NCBI RefSeq assembly: GCF_000416985.1
Contig: NZ_ATDL01000015.1
Coordinates: 744,001-808,000 of the forward strand
Direction: 5' to 3'
Length of the DNA: 64,000 nt
DNA from: Sphingobacterium paucimobilis HER1398
Lineage (GTDB): Bacteria > Bacteroidota > Bacteroidia > Sphingobacteriales > Sphingobacteriaceae
This document shows, piece after piece, positions 50,938 to 60,778 of the stretch (the stretch's first letter is position 1; every line of letters begins with the position of its first letter). The notes beneath the pieces are model-generated. The model was not told the DNA's origin, ran no database searches, and was given only the letters and a program-made list of their open reading frames with translations. Both the position numbers and the translations under genes were made by a program.

Positions 50938-51189
50938 TTAGCTCTTTTTTGTGTAACCTTTGATTATCTCTAATATTTTTTCATTCTCTATAATCAGCAT
51001 GCCTTGTCGGTCTATTGTTATTCCATCCGTTAACTGATAGGTATACTTTGGTGTTGTTCCTTCCATCACTGTGGGTAAATAACGAAACTGTACATTCTTA
51101 CAGTATTGACTCAAGGCTTCGCCCACTTCGATGATATGGGTAGAAATAATAAAAAAACAGTTGGTATAAGCAACAAAGGCTTCTTGCTT
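50938..51189 (-). pseudogene. C-terminal fragment of a MutS-family ATPase
   Basis: A frame open from 51189 with no start begins KQEAFVAYTNCFFIISTHII, then EVGEALSQYCKNVQFRYLPT, VMEGTTPKYTYQLTDGITID and RQGMLIIENEKILEIIKG. This is the end of the MutS-type ATPase domain, where STHxxE and the downstream strand are conserved. The rest of the gene is absent. The ORF from its internal Met (51126) is not a gene of its own. Confidence 0.75.
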
Positions 51190-51337
51190 TCAACTGTCGA
51201 GCTGAGGCGGGCAATGCTGTACCATATTGCAGGTTCAGGGATTAAGTATTGCTACTCGTAAGTAAGTTTTTAAAGAGAATGAGTACAAAGTACAAAAATA
51301 AATAATATAGAAGCAGAGTTCATCGAAAACCGTCTTG

Positions 51338-53845
51338 TTATAACCAATCAGGTTTGTTCCCATTTTTCAAATAGTATTCAAACCAGCTCTTTATCTTGTC
51401 TGACGCATCCTTCTTGTTTTCAGCATTTAACAGTTCATGATCTTCGCCAGGATACAACAGCATGTTCACTTGTTTTCCTGCCTTTTTTAACGCCATAAAA
51501 TACATTACCGACTGGTTCCAATTTATCTTGTAATCAGATTTACCTGCAATCAACAACAACGGTGTATTAACATTTTCAGCATAATTTACAGGTGAATTTT
51601 TTCGGTATTTATCGTACCCCGAAAAAAGATCTGTTCCCATGCGCCACTGCTGTGTTTCCATTCTCCACATGTCTGGAACCATCGTATTCCAATTAACTGT
51701 AAGAAAAAAAGAGTTAAGGTCTGAAACACCAGCACTAGAAACAGCGGTCTTAAACCTGTTGGTCTGGCTTATTATAAAATTTGTTTCATAACCTCCGAAA
51801 GAATGCCCTATCATACCTATGTTTTCTTTATCAACAGGATACAGACCTTCTACCAGCTCCAACGCTTCTTCAACAGATTTTACTGCAGAAACTCCCGGAC
51901 CTGATTCGTCATAATGTATATCCGGTTCAATTACAATGTATCCGTCATTTATATAATTTCTGTAATTAATACCACTGCTGATCACATTGTCTGGCGATAT
52001 ATAGGTATGATATTCGGGTATCTTTTTTTCATATACACTGACTATTGCCGGGTATTTCTTTCCCGGGATAAGATCAACTACAGATCGTACCAAGGCTTTT
52101 CTTTTTTCACCTTTAGAATTTACCCACTGCACAACTTCTATTTTTACACTGATGTCTGTATCCCAGCTGTTGCTTTGATAAAGTAAGCCTTTTCGTTTTC
52201 CCGAACGATCAACCTTATACAAAGCCGGCGGCTGATTATAGCTTTCCACAACATAGGTGATTATATTATCTGATATCTTCACCTGTGAGATTTTTCCATC
52301 AACCTTCACAATATCTTTCAGTTTATTATTTTCACCTACAACAGAAAGACCTTCCCTGCTGTAGTTGCTGTTGTTCCATTTCAGTAAAACGGTTTTACCG
52401 TTTATTTCCCAATCGGAGCTGAACATCCATGGTTTATTCACCGCGTTTATATTATCCGGCACAATATCGTAATTGCGATCATTTATACTGCCAGCAGCAA
52501 AAATTGACCCCTTATTTATTTTTAGATCATAGAGGTAGACATCGTTTACAGCTTCTAAAAGCAACTTCTGCTTGTTATAAAGAACAGGGCGTTTTATAAA
52601 GGCATCATTTCTTAAGCTGACATATTCCGCATTGTAGAATGCCGCCTGAGCAGAACCTGTAATATCTTTTTTCACAGTACCCTCGTAGAAATACCAATCC
52701 TTATCAAGGAAATAAAACAGAAATGGAGACGCATTAAAAGTTAGTATGCTGTTTGGCGAACCGTTAAGCCTACCGATCTTTTTTTTCTCCCAGTTATATT
52801 TCCGGCTTCTCTGATACAACGTTACATCCGGAAACTGCTTTGAATAATCATCGTGCTCATTTGCTTCATATTCGTAAATTGTCTGCTGTTTGTAATTAAC
52901 ACTGTAATTAATCAATTTTCCAGCAGTAAAAAAGTTATAAAGTTTTAAATTCTTTATATCGACCAGCACCAGCTGTTTAGCCTTATTAACTTTTTCTGTA
53001 AGCCTGGGGCTTATACCGTTGTCGCCACCACGCCATATTTCCGCCCTATCTGAAGAACTGTTGCTGATACCTCCCGCTAATGCGGCGAAGACCAGATTAT
53101 TTTCATTAAGAAGTGCCGTATGGTTAAACAATGTATCAATTCTATTTCCTTCATCAAGAACCAACGAATGTTTGAATACCTCTCGCAGTCTATCTTCTTC
53201 CTTTTTGTATAAAAACAACGAGTCTGCAGTATTGCCTAAAACATAAAATGCTTCTGATCGTGAGCCCACAACCTTCTTAAATCTGCAATTTCCTCTATCG
53301 TTCAGGACTATTTCAGACTTTGAAGCAGATTTAAAGTCCAGTATTATATCTTTTGTTTTCCCTTTAAGCAGAAGGATCTCGTTGTCTTCGGAGAATTCAT
53401 AATCAATGATGTTGCGAAACATATTAATTTGCTTCCTAGTGTAAGGATTTCTTATAAACACTTCATTTTCCGTTGTTTCAAACACCAACAGTTCCGATTC
53501 TGATACGAAAGTAAATTTGCGTACATTTTTAACTGTATCTACCATCGTCCTTTTAAAGTCTATAAAATAAAGATGCTTCTTCCTTTTATCTTCCCCTAAA
53601 AAACAACGATTGTTAAGCTGTGTATTCTCGATGTTTTCAAGCAAATAATCCTTATTACGGTGTGAATCCCTTATCGTGTATTCCCTACTTTTATTTTGCT
53701 TCACAATATAATACGCAATAACCTTTCCATCGGCACTGAGCAGATCGTTAACAAGCAGTTCATTCCTTTCCTGCGCAACCTGCCCGGATACAGGGCAGGA
53801 AATTAAACATAGTAAACTAACAATATTAAATAATATGACTTTCAT
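51338..53845 (-). CDS. exported S9-family (prolyl oligopeptidase-like) peptidase
   Basis: An 835-residue serine peptidase with signal peptide MKVILFNIVSLLCLISCPVSG. The N-terminal ~560 residues form the beta-propeller-like substrate filter. The C-terminal alpha/beta hydrolase has IGMIGHSFGGYETNF with Ser682, LLIAGKSDYKINWN with Asp771, and YPGEDHELLNA with His803, a complete triad. It probably trims imported or surface peptides for the SusC/SusD pair. It starts 10 bases after the SusD stop, last in the operon. Confidence 0.93.
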   Translation of the reverse strand: MKVILFNIVSLLCLISCPVSGQVAQERNELLVNDLLSADGKVIAYYIVKQNKSREYTIRDSHRNKDYLLENIENTQLNNRCFLGEDKRKKHLYFIDFKRTMVDTVKNVRKFTFVSESELLVFETTENEVFIRNPYTRKQINMFRNIIDYEFSEDNEILLLKGKTKDIILDFKSASKSEIVLNDRGNCRFKKVVGSRSEAFYVLGNTADSLFLYKKEEDRLREVFKHSLVLDEGNRIDTLFNHTALLNENNLVFAALAGGISNSSSDRAEIWRGGDNGISPRLTEKVNKAKQLVLVDIKNLKLYNFFTAGKLINYSVNYKQQTIYEYEANEHDDYSKQFPDVTLYQRSRKYNWEKKKIGRLNGSPNSILTFNASPFLFYFLDKDWYFYEGTVKKDITGSAQAAFYNAEYVSLRNDAFIKRPVLYNKQKLLLEAVNDVYLYDLKINKGSIFAAGSINDRNYDIVPDNINAVNKPWMFSSDWEINGKTVLLKWNNSNYSREGLSVVGENNKLKDIVKVDGKISQVKISDNIITYVVESYNQPPALYKVDRSGKRKGLLYQSNSWDTDISVKIEVVQWVNSKGEKRKALVRSVVDLIPGKKYPAIVSVYEKKIPEYHTYISPDNVISSGINYRNYINDGYIVIEPDIHYDESGPGVSAVKSVEEALELVEGLYPVDKENIGMIGHSFGGYETNFIISQTNRFKTAVSSAGVSDLNSFFLTVNWNTMVPDMWRMETQQWRMGTDLFSGYDKYRKNSPVNYAENVNTPLLLIAGKSDYKINWNQSVMYFMALKKAGKQVNMLLYPGEDHELLNAENKKDASDKIKSWFEYYLKNGNKPDWL

Positions 53846-53855
53846 AACAACCTTA

Positions 53856-55217
53856 TTAATACCCTGTATTCTGAGGCAGCAGGTTCTGATTCAGTAATAG
53901 TTCACTTTCGGGCAGCGGAAGTAGATCGTAATGACTTTGCCAATTATTCTTTACAACTTTCAAAGCTTCCAAACGGTTTCTTCGTTTAAGATCATAAAAG
54001 CGGTGTCCGAATTCACAAAAAAATTCAAGACGGCGTTCCTGTAAAACCGCATTTACCGCCTCCTGCTTATTTTGCAGGTTAAGATCAGAAAGTCCGGCAC
54101 TATTCCTAACCTTATTTATAATGGTATTGAATGTATCCCAATCTGAGCGTTCCGCCGCACATTCGGCAACTATAAGGAACATTTCCTCTATACGCAGAAT
54201 TACGGAATATTCCTGCGAAGGTGAGCTGTTTCCGATTATTTTATATTTGTATGCACAGACATTCAGACCGTCATCGCCTACAAATTTCAACCACGATTTT
54301 TTCCTTAAGTCATCTGTTTCAAAAACACCCAACAGTGTAGTGGCTATTTTTGACTGTGGTGCCGGCAGTGTCTGAAAAATATATTCAATAGCTTCCGCAG
54401 TATTTTTACCATCTGTTTCGGGTTTCAACTGCCAAAGCGCACTCTTACTATCCTTAAGAAACCTTGAACTTACCGGTTCCATGTTATTATTCACAGCTAT
54501 CACTTCCGCGGCATAGCCTTCGGCATTCTGCCAATCTCCTGCATAAAGACAGGCCCGTGCTAAAAATGCCTTTACTACGGTTTGGTTGATCCTTACTTTT
54601 TCAACAGAGGGATAGTTTACCGTAAGTAAATTTTCCGCATTCAGCAGATCATCTATTACATTCTTCATTACCACATTAACAGGATCTTTAGCGACCACCC
54701 TATTAAGATTATAATCGGTGGTTTTAATGTAGGGTACCGATCCGAAAGTCTGTACAAGATAAAGATGAATGACCGCCCTAATGGCAAGTGCTTCACCCTT
54801 TAACTGATTTTTAATATCGGCAGAAACGGCAGACGAACCTTCAAGTCCCTCCAATATACTGTTAACCGCAAAAACCTGCTGGTAGCCTGCTGTCCACAAA
54901 TCTTTAACCGCAGTATTTGTACTTAAAACTGCATTTTCATAAAAGCTTCGGTGACTGCTTAACTGCGGATTCACCACTTCCAGCTCATCGGTATAACATC
55001 CGAACAAATACCCGGCACCAACGCGGTTTCCCGCAAGAAAGCCTCCACTTCTCAGTTGGGTATATATATTTGAAACAGCTGCGACGGCCATTCTGTCGTC
55101 ACTGAATATCATTTGGCGGTCTATCTGGTCTTTAGGGGTATCTACTTCCAGAAAATCTTCGCATCCCATTAAGTGCAAGCAAAGAACCATACTAATTATT
55201 ATTTTGATTATTTTCAT
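53856..55217 (-). CDS. SusD/RagB-family outer-membrane lipoprotein
   Basis: A 453-residue lipoprotein (lipobox HLMGC, then EDFLEVDTPKDQID). SusD motifs: LKGEALAIRAVIHLYLVQTF, NQTVVKAFLARACLYAGDW and LQERRLEFFCEFGHRFYDLK. It lies between SusC (11-base gap) and the S9 peptidase. It would cap the SusC barrel and bind the ligand at the surface; a peptide ligand is inferred from the peptidase neighbour. Confidence 0.93.
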   Translation of the reverse strand: MKIIKIIISMVLCLHLMGCEDFLEVDTPKDQIDRQMIFSDDRMAVAAVSNIYTQLRSGGFLAGNRVGAGYLFGCYTDELEVVNPQLSSHRSFYENAVLSTNTAVKDLWTAGYQQVFAVNSILEGLEGSSAVSADIKNQLKGEALAIRAVIHLYLVQTFGSVPYIKTTDYNLNRVVAKDPVNVVMKNVIDDLLNAENLLTVNYPSVEKVRINQTVVKAFLARACLYAGDWQNAEGYAAEVIAVNNNMEPVSSRFLKDSKSALWQLKPETDGKNTAEAIEYIFQTLPAPQSKIATTLLGVFETDDLRKKSWLKFVGDDGLNVCAYKYKIIGNSSPSQEYSVILRIEEMFLIVAECAAERSDWDTFNTIINKVRNSAGLSDLNLQNKQEAVNAVLQERRLEFFCEFGHRFYDLKRRNRLEALKVVKNNWQSHYDLLPLPESELLLNQNLLPQNTGY

Positions 55218-55228
55218 GATAAAAGCAT

Positions 55229-58200
55229 TTAAAAATTAAGATTGAATCCCAAAGAAAGCGTTCTTAAAGCGGGAAGATAGTTACCCACCGTTTCCGGATC
55301 TGCGCCCCAGTACTTTGTCAGCGTTACAAGGTTATATCCCTGAATAAAAAGGTTGAGACGTGTATTTTTCATGTTTGCAGCCGGCAAACTGTACATAAGC
55401 TGTAATGACTTAAGCCTTATAAAAGATGCATCGGTAACCATGGCGTTACTTTCCCTAAAACTTTGAAATGCCTGTAAGGCAGGTGTATTTTTTCCCGAAG
55501 TAGGAAGCTGGTATGCCGCATCAGGATTTTCGGTTGAGAAATAGTCGGCAGCCCTATCCGGCCTGTTATTTATACTGCCGCTATAAGTTCCATAGTAATC
55601 CGGTGAAAAACCTTTCTGCTTTACGAACTGAATCAGAAAATCAAGCGACCAGCTTCTGTACGAAAAATGATTCTGCAATCCGCCAAAGGCAACCGTTCCG
55701 GTATTGACAACCGTTTTTCTATCGTGTATATTTATGATACCATCCTTATTTACATCTTCAAAGAGATATCTTCCCGTTTCTTTATCAATACCAAGATAAT
55801 TGTACATTTTACGTACCGTTACTGGCTGCCCTATTTCATATTGATTAGCGTAGGTTGAGTTTTCCAAATTTGGAAAAGCAATCAGTTTGTTTTTAGGCAG
55901 TGTAAGGTTAAAAGCGGTTGTCCACTTAAAAACCGATGCTGATACATTTACCGAATGCAGGGTAAATTCCCATCCGGAATTCTCTACTGTTGCGGCAAGA
56001 TTTGCCTGCACGCTGGTAAAGCCCGTTGTTAGCGGCAAAGGCATTCCAACAAGCTGGTTTGAAGATCTGTTTCTGTAATAGGAAAAAGAAGCTGCCAGAC
56101 GGTTGTTAAAGAATTCTGTTTCTAGAGCTACTTCTAGTTTTTTATTTGTTTCCCAACTGAAATCCGGATTAAAAAGTCGTAGAGGTTCCAAACCAATAGC
56201 ACCGTCATATCTAAGACGGCCGATACCATACGTGTTAAGGAACTGATAATCCCCTATCAGATCACTCCCTGCAATACCATAACTTCCACGTAACTTCCCA
56301 AAGCTAAACCAACTGCTTTTTTCGGCAAAATGTTCCCGACCGAAAAGCCATGCCGCCCCAACGGCTCCAAAATTCGCAAAACGCTTATTGGGACCAAAAC
56401 GGCTAGAACCGTCACGACGCCCTGTTATATTTACAATATACTTATTGTAGAGGCTGTAATTAAGCCTTCCGTAAGCCGCACTGTATCGGTAAATGGTTTC
56501 CCTGTCGTACAGCACCTTCTGTATTGCCCCGTTGGCAGCATTTGTAATAAAAACGTCGGAAGTAAAATTACTTGCTTCTAAGCCAAAGGTTTCTTGAATT
56601 CGCTCTTCCAACGTACCTCCTAACAGCAAGTCGACCTTTGACGCCTCAAAATCCTTATTCCAAGTAATCATTGGTTCCACAATCCATGAGTTCCTTTTAT
56701 TTTCTGAATTCAGCATAGAAGAATGCTCACTTGTTCGTTTTAATGACGGGTTAAAAACGGTATGAGGTGTTGTTTTAATTTCCTGTGTATGAAAATCGCC
56801 GGTACCTGCTTTTAAACGAACAGCAACATTTCTGCCCAGGTTATACCCAAGAGATATATTGGTGACGGTATTTTTAATTGTTGAAAAATATTTTGATTGC
56901 AATGCAGCCATCGGATTCTCAAAGGTGTTGTTTTCCCAGTTAATATCTCCTTGCTGCGTATAGAGTGCGGGGGCATTTGGCGCTAAAAATATTTTTCCTG
57001 TAAGGTCGGCAGCCATCAAAGTATTTTTTTGTTCTCCTTTCTGTACGGAAGCCTGAATATCAAACCGTCCATCTTTCGACGTATGGTTTACATTCAGTAA
57101 AAAATTAGTGCGCCTATAACCAAAATCTCCGGGAAACACCGTACCGTCCTTTCTGTGTGAAGCACTTAACAAGTAACCTGTATTCCCGCTTCCACCACCG
57201 ACCGAAAATAGGGTATTTTGCGACACTGCCTTACCGCCGATAAATTCCTTCTGCCAATCGGTATACCTGTTTTCATCCCACGTTCCGTTTACATCATAAG
57301 CATTTGCAGGATATTCTGTAATACCGTCGTTTGCAAAAGCATCTCTACGCACTTTTAAGTACTGCTGCGTATCCATAAGGTCCATAAATTTAGAAACCGT
57401 ATTTACGCTAGTGGTTGACTGAAGGGAAAATGCTGTCTTATCGACACTCCCCTTCTTGGTAGTTATCAATACTACCCCATTGGAACCGCGGGAACCGTAA
57501 ATAGCGGTAGCATCGGCATCCTTCAAAACTTCGATGCTTTCGATATCGTTTGGATTGATGCTGTTGAGCGGACTAACGTTACCAGCAGGTAATACGGTAA
57601 GCGAAATATTACGATCGGAAGCAGATTCAGATGCGAAAGGTACACCGTCAACGATATACAGAGGCGCATTACCCTCGGTGCGTAAACTGTTGCGCCCCCT
57701 GATCTCTATATCGAAACCACCGCCGGGGATACCGCTGCTCTGAGTAATGTTCACCCCTGCCATACGTCCCTGCATTCCGGCCAGCGGGTTCGCAACTGGC
57801 TGTTGACCGATTTCCTTCGAAGTTATCTTTGAAATGCTTCCGGTTCGTTCTTTGTCCTTAACACTGTAATATCCTGCGTTGTAAGAAATCTCTACTTCAT
57901 CCATATCTGCCGAAAATGGCTTTAACACAACCGGCATGAGATCTCTTACTGCAGTTATAATAACTGGAGTGTGCCCCAAATAGCTGACTTCTAATTTTGC
58001 TCCGACTTCTTGGATTAAGAATTCGAAGTTTCCTTGATTATCCGTCCTGGTCTGCACAGCAGTACGTCTCCCCTGTGCATCCAGTACATAGACGGATGCT
58101 CCTACCAATGGCTCTCCTTTTTCATTGTTTACACGGCCTCGGATAGGTTGTTGCTTTGGCATATTGTTTTCCGTCATAGCTGGCTTTTCCACGCGACCAC

Positions 58201-58573
58201 TTTTCTTCCGTATGATAACAGCATTCTGGTCCAGGGCATACTCCAACTTCTGCTGTCCCTTAAATATTTCACGGAGTGCGACCTGGACAGGTACATTGAC
58301 TAATTCGATATTTACCGGGTCAGCTTCTTTACTTACTTCGGCTGCACTATACAGTAGGTCATATCCTGATTGCTGCTTAAATATTTTCAGTACAGATGTT
58401 AAATCTAGGTTCTTCGCTCGGATCGTTATATGTTGCGCATAGCTGTTATCAGCATGAAGCTGTAACACGATGAGGAAAAGAATTGAAATGACTAGCTGTA
58501 TGCGCATGATGCTCCATCTTAAACGGCGGTATATAGCGTGCAAATTGCACCTATAACCATGATTATTATCCAT
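55229..58573 (-). CDS. SusC/RagA-family TonB-dependent transporter with STN domain
   Basis: An 1114-residue transporter. After the signal region (RIQLVISILFLIVLQLHADN) comes an STN domain (about 48-120: DLTSVLKIFKQQSGYDLLYS, QKLEYALDQNAVIIRKKS), which contacts FecR, then a carboxypeptidase-regulatory-like domain, a plug (NPLAGMQGRMAGVNITQSSG, IEVLKDADATAIYGSRGSNG) and the barrel ending LSLGFNLNF. It works with the adjacent SusD and is probably induced through FecR and the ECF sigma factor upstream. Confidence 0.94.
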   Translation of the reverse strand: MDNNHGYRCNLHAIYRRLRWSIMRIQLVISILFLIVLQLHADNSYAQHITIRAKNLDLTSVLKIFKQQSGYDLLYSAAEVSKEADPVNIELVNVPVQVALREIFKGQQKLEYALDQNAVIIRKKSGRVEKPAMTENNMPKQQPIRGRVNNEKGEPLVGASVYVLDAQGRRTAVQTRTDNQGNFEFLIQEVGAKLEVSYLGHTPVIITAVRDLMPVVLKPFSADMDEVEISYNAGYYSVKDKERTGSISKITSKEIGQQPVANPLAGMQGRMAGVNITQSSGIPGGGFDIEIRGRNSLRTEGNAPLYIVDGVPFASESASDRNISLTVLPAGNVSPLNSINPNDIESIEVLKDADATAIYGSRGSNGVVLITTKKGSVDKTAFSLQSTTSVNTVSKFMDLMDTQQYLKVRRDAFANDGITEYPANAYDVNGTWDENRYTDWQKEFIGGKAVSQNTLFSVGGGSGNTGYLLSASHRKDGTVFPGDFGYRRTNFLLNVNHTSKDGRFDIQASVQKGEQKNTLMAADLTGKIFLAPNAPALYTQQGDINWENNTFENPMAALQSKYFSTIKNTVTNISLGYNLGRNVAVRLKAGTGDFHTQEIKTTPHTVFNPSLKRTSEHSSMLNSENKRNSWIVEPMITWNKDFEASKVDLLLGGTLEERIQETFGLEASNFTSDVFITNAANGAIQKVLYDRETIYRYSAAYGRLNYSLYNKYIVNITGRRDGSSRFGPNKRFANFGAVGAAWLFGREHFAEKSSWFSFGKLRGSYGIAGSDLIGDYQFLNTYGIGRLRYDGAIGLEPLRLFNPDFSWETNKKLEVALETEFFNNRLAASFSYYRNRSSNQLVGMPLPLTTGFTSVQANLAATVENSGWEFTLHSVNVSASVFKWTTAFNLTLPKNKLIAFPNLENSTYANQYEIGQPVTVRKMYNYLGIDKETGRYLFEDVNKDGIINIHDRKTVVNTGTVAFGGLQNHFSYRSWSLDFLIQFVKQKGFSPDYYGTYSGSINNRPDRAADYFSTENPDAAYQLPTSGKNTPALQAFQSFRESNAMVTDASFIRLKSLQLMYSLPAANMKNTRLNLFIQGYNLVTLTKYWGADPETVGNYLPALRTLSLGFNLNF

Positions 58574-58693
58574 ATATTTGTTTGGTTAGGTAAAAAATGT
58601 AATACTTCAGAACTATTATTGATCACCTGACACGAGCCGGCGGTGTTAGCGCACCACCGGTTTCTCATTTTGGTCAGGCAAACACACACAAAA

Positions 58694-59866
58694 CTATCTT
58701 CTGCTCATTCTGACCCTCCTTCCTTCTATTGATATGTTCACTTTATTTGTCAATTCGATCTTCCTTAAAACGTCCTTGATATCGTCATACCGGGATATGG
58801 ATCCGCTGAATGCAATGCCCGAGAGGTCGTCTACGTACAGGGCCTCTATGTCATACCATCTTTCGATCTGCCGCATCATAGCCGGAATACTGGTCTCATC
58901 AAATACAAATTTGCCATTCTTCCACGCTATAGCCTCGTTGGCGTCGACCTGGGCTACACGTACCCCAGATGCGCCCGTGGATGCCCCCTGCTCTCCAGGC
59001 CTCAATACAACGGACTGCTTTGACAGCGCGTCTTTTCCCATGCTGGACAGCTGTACTTTACCCTTCAATAAGGTCGTAGTCACTGTCTGCTCATCTGGAT
59101 AAGCATGCGTATTGAAAACCGTACCCAGCACCTTGACCTCCTGCTTATTGGTGGCTACGACAAAGGGGTGCTGAATATCATGACTGACCTCAAAATAGGC
59201 CTCACCACTAAGTTGTACCTTACGCTCGCCCGGTGTAAACTGCTTGGGATAAGTCAGGGTTGTCATCGCATTGAGATAGACCTTGGTTCCGTCAGAGAGG
59301 GTAACCTGATATTGTCCGCCTTTTGGTGTGGATAAGGTTAATAAGGGAGACTGGATATCTGTCACCTTGCTTCCATCGCTATAGGTGAGTTCGTCACCAA
59401 TTACAATTCCCTCTTTAGTACCATCAAGTGTAAAGGTTACTCCGTCGGCAAAGGTTAATGTGGCTTTATTGGATCCGGGAACAATTAATTCCGACGGATT
59501 GTTCGCTAAGCTGTCAGCTGGTATTGGGTCTGGCTTTTGTAAATAGGTGTAAAGTCCTATAGCCATAAAACAAAAGATTAGGATTGCCGCAGTGTACCTG
59601 ATCCTGTACAGACGGCGCACCTTACTACCTGGCAGTGTATGATCGGCTATAGCAAGCCATCGATCGGATGCGATACGCTCTGCCTGGAGTCGGGCCGAAT
59701 CGGTACTGATGTCGACCGTATCATCCAGGTGGCCGCGGATGAGTTGCTCCAAGTTAGTATCCTGTCCCTCTACACCAAAGTAGTCGTATAAAGCTTGTAT
59801 CTCGTCGGTATTGGCCTGACCATTTAGATATTTACTAAATAGCTGCTGTATTTCTTTCTTTTCCAT
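58694..59866 (-). CDS. FecR-family anti-sigma regulator
   Basis: A 390-residue inner-membrane protein: a cytoplasmic N-terminus of about 85 residues (sigma-binding), one membrane helix (YTAAILIFCFMAIGLYTYLQ), and a FecR periplasmic domain (STPKGGQYQVTLSDGTKVYL, ERKVQLSGEAYFEVSHDIQH, PFVVATNKQEVKVLGTVFNT), then a C-terminal STN-like segment (IPAMMRQIERWYDIEALYVD, DVLRKIELT). It passes the ligand signal from SusC to the sigma factor 89 bases upstream. Confidence 0.95.
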   Translation of the reverse strand: MEKKEIQQLFSKYLNGQANTDEIQALYDYFGVEGQDTNLEQLIRGHLDDTVDISTDSARLQAERIASDRWLAIADHTLPGSKVRRLYRIRYTAAILIFCFMAIGLYTYLQKPDPIPADSLANNPSELIVPGSNKATLTFADGVTFTLDGTKEGIVIGDELTYSDGSKVTDIQSPLLTLSTPKGGQYQVTLSDGTKVYLNAMTTLTYPKQFTPGERKVQLSGEAYFEVSHDIQHPFVVATNKQEVKVLGTVFNTHAYPDEQTVTTTLLKGKVQLSSMGKDALSKQSVVLRPGEQGASTGASGVRVAQVDANEAIAWKNGKFVFDETSIPAMMRQIERWYDIEALYVDDLSGIAFSGSISRYDDIKDVLRKIELTNKVNISIEGRRVRMSRR

Positions 59867-59955
59867 TGTATTGTACCTGTGGTTAGTTCCAGGGTTTTAT
59901 TACAATACGTCTGTGTGATTAAAAGTAATAGGGTGAATTGTTATTTTTTTTCAAA

Positions 59956-60531
59956 TTATCGAATGAGTTCCTCGACCACCACGCTACAGAGCATAAGATA
60001 GCCGATCGGCAAGAGGTGTTCACGCATTTTCTTTCCGGCTTCCTGGATAAGCCGATTGACCGCCGGTTTGGAAATACCTAACCTCTGCTGTATCTCTTTG
60101 TAGGATAATCCGTCGATCTTATAAAGGATATACACTTCGCGCTGGCGTGGTGGTAATTTGGCGAGTGCGGCATCCACTGCTGCGCGCATGTCTTTCTGAT
60201 CCATGAAACGGGAAACGCTGTCGTGTCCCTCGGCCAGATCAGCACGAGACTGCAGATAAACCTGTTGATGTAGGGCGCTACGGAATCTGTCTTTTGCCAT
60301 ATTGGTCGCTATGGTATGCAGATAGCCACCGAATGATTTCTCTGGATTGATGTCGGCACGGAGCTCCCATACTTTGATAAAGAGATCCTGAAGGATATCA
60401 CCAGCGAGCTCACTATCGCGAAGCAGAGTGATAAGTTTTGAAGTAAGCTTTGCCGCATAACTATGGTAGAGCTCTTCAAAAGCTTCATGATCACCGGTCT
60501 GTAATCGAAGTAATAAATCTCTTTCATCCAT
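59956..60531 (-). CDS. FecI-like ECF sigma factor
   Basis: A 191-residue sigma-70 family factor: region 2 (AGDILQDLFIKVWELRADIN, FGGYLHTIATNMAKDRFR) and region 4 (LPPRQREVYILYKIDGLSYK, EIQQRLGISKPAVNRLIQEA). A hydrophobic C-terminal tail (LLPIGYLMLCSVVVEELI) is an unusual addition that might bring it to the membrane near FecR. First gene of the sigma-FecR-SusC-SusD-peptidase locus. Confidence 0.94.
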   Translation of the reverse strand: MDERDLLLRLQTGDHEAFEELYHSYAAKLTSKLITLLRDSELAGDILQDLFIKVWELRADINPEKSFGGYLHTIATNMAKDRFRSALHQQVYLQSRADLAEGHDSVSRFMDQKDMRAAVDAALAKLPPRQREVYILYKIDGLSYKEIQQRLGISKPAVNRLIQEAGKKMREHLLPIGYLMLCSVVVEELIR

Positions 60532-60724
60532 TTGGTTAGTACCCGCTTTGATTTATCGTGAGTGGCACCAAAGTTAATGGATAGTTTGCTGAAAAGAAAA
60601 TTGTAGAATAAAAGTACTTCTAGTGCAAGCCTTCTCACCCATCTTCCGAACCCTTAGATCTCTAGAACGTGGCGATATTATCCCTGCTTATCTCCCTAAA
60701 CAAAAAAGAAAATAGCAGATACAA

Positions 60725-60759
60725 AAAAGCCGTTCCAAAGTGAATTCGATACGGCTTTT
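60725..60759. terminator. hairpin at the 3' end of the PD-(D/E)XK gene
   Basis: AAAAGCCGT (60725-60733) pairs with ACGGCTTTT (60751-60759). On the minus strand it is 20 bases past the stop, and the T run is formed in both directions, so it can terminate either strand. Confidence 0.7.
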
Positions 60760-60778
60760 CAATTATTATCTTCTAAAA

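Noticed and set aside
50938..51126. 62-residue protein from an internal Met as an independent small gene.
   Set aside because: The homologous reading continues upstream without a start and matches the C-terminus of MutS-type ATPases, so it is a fragment.
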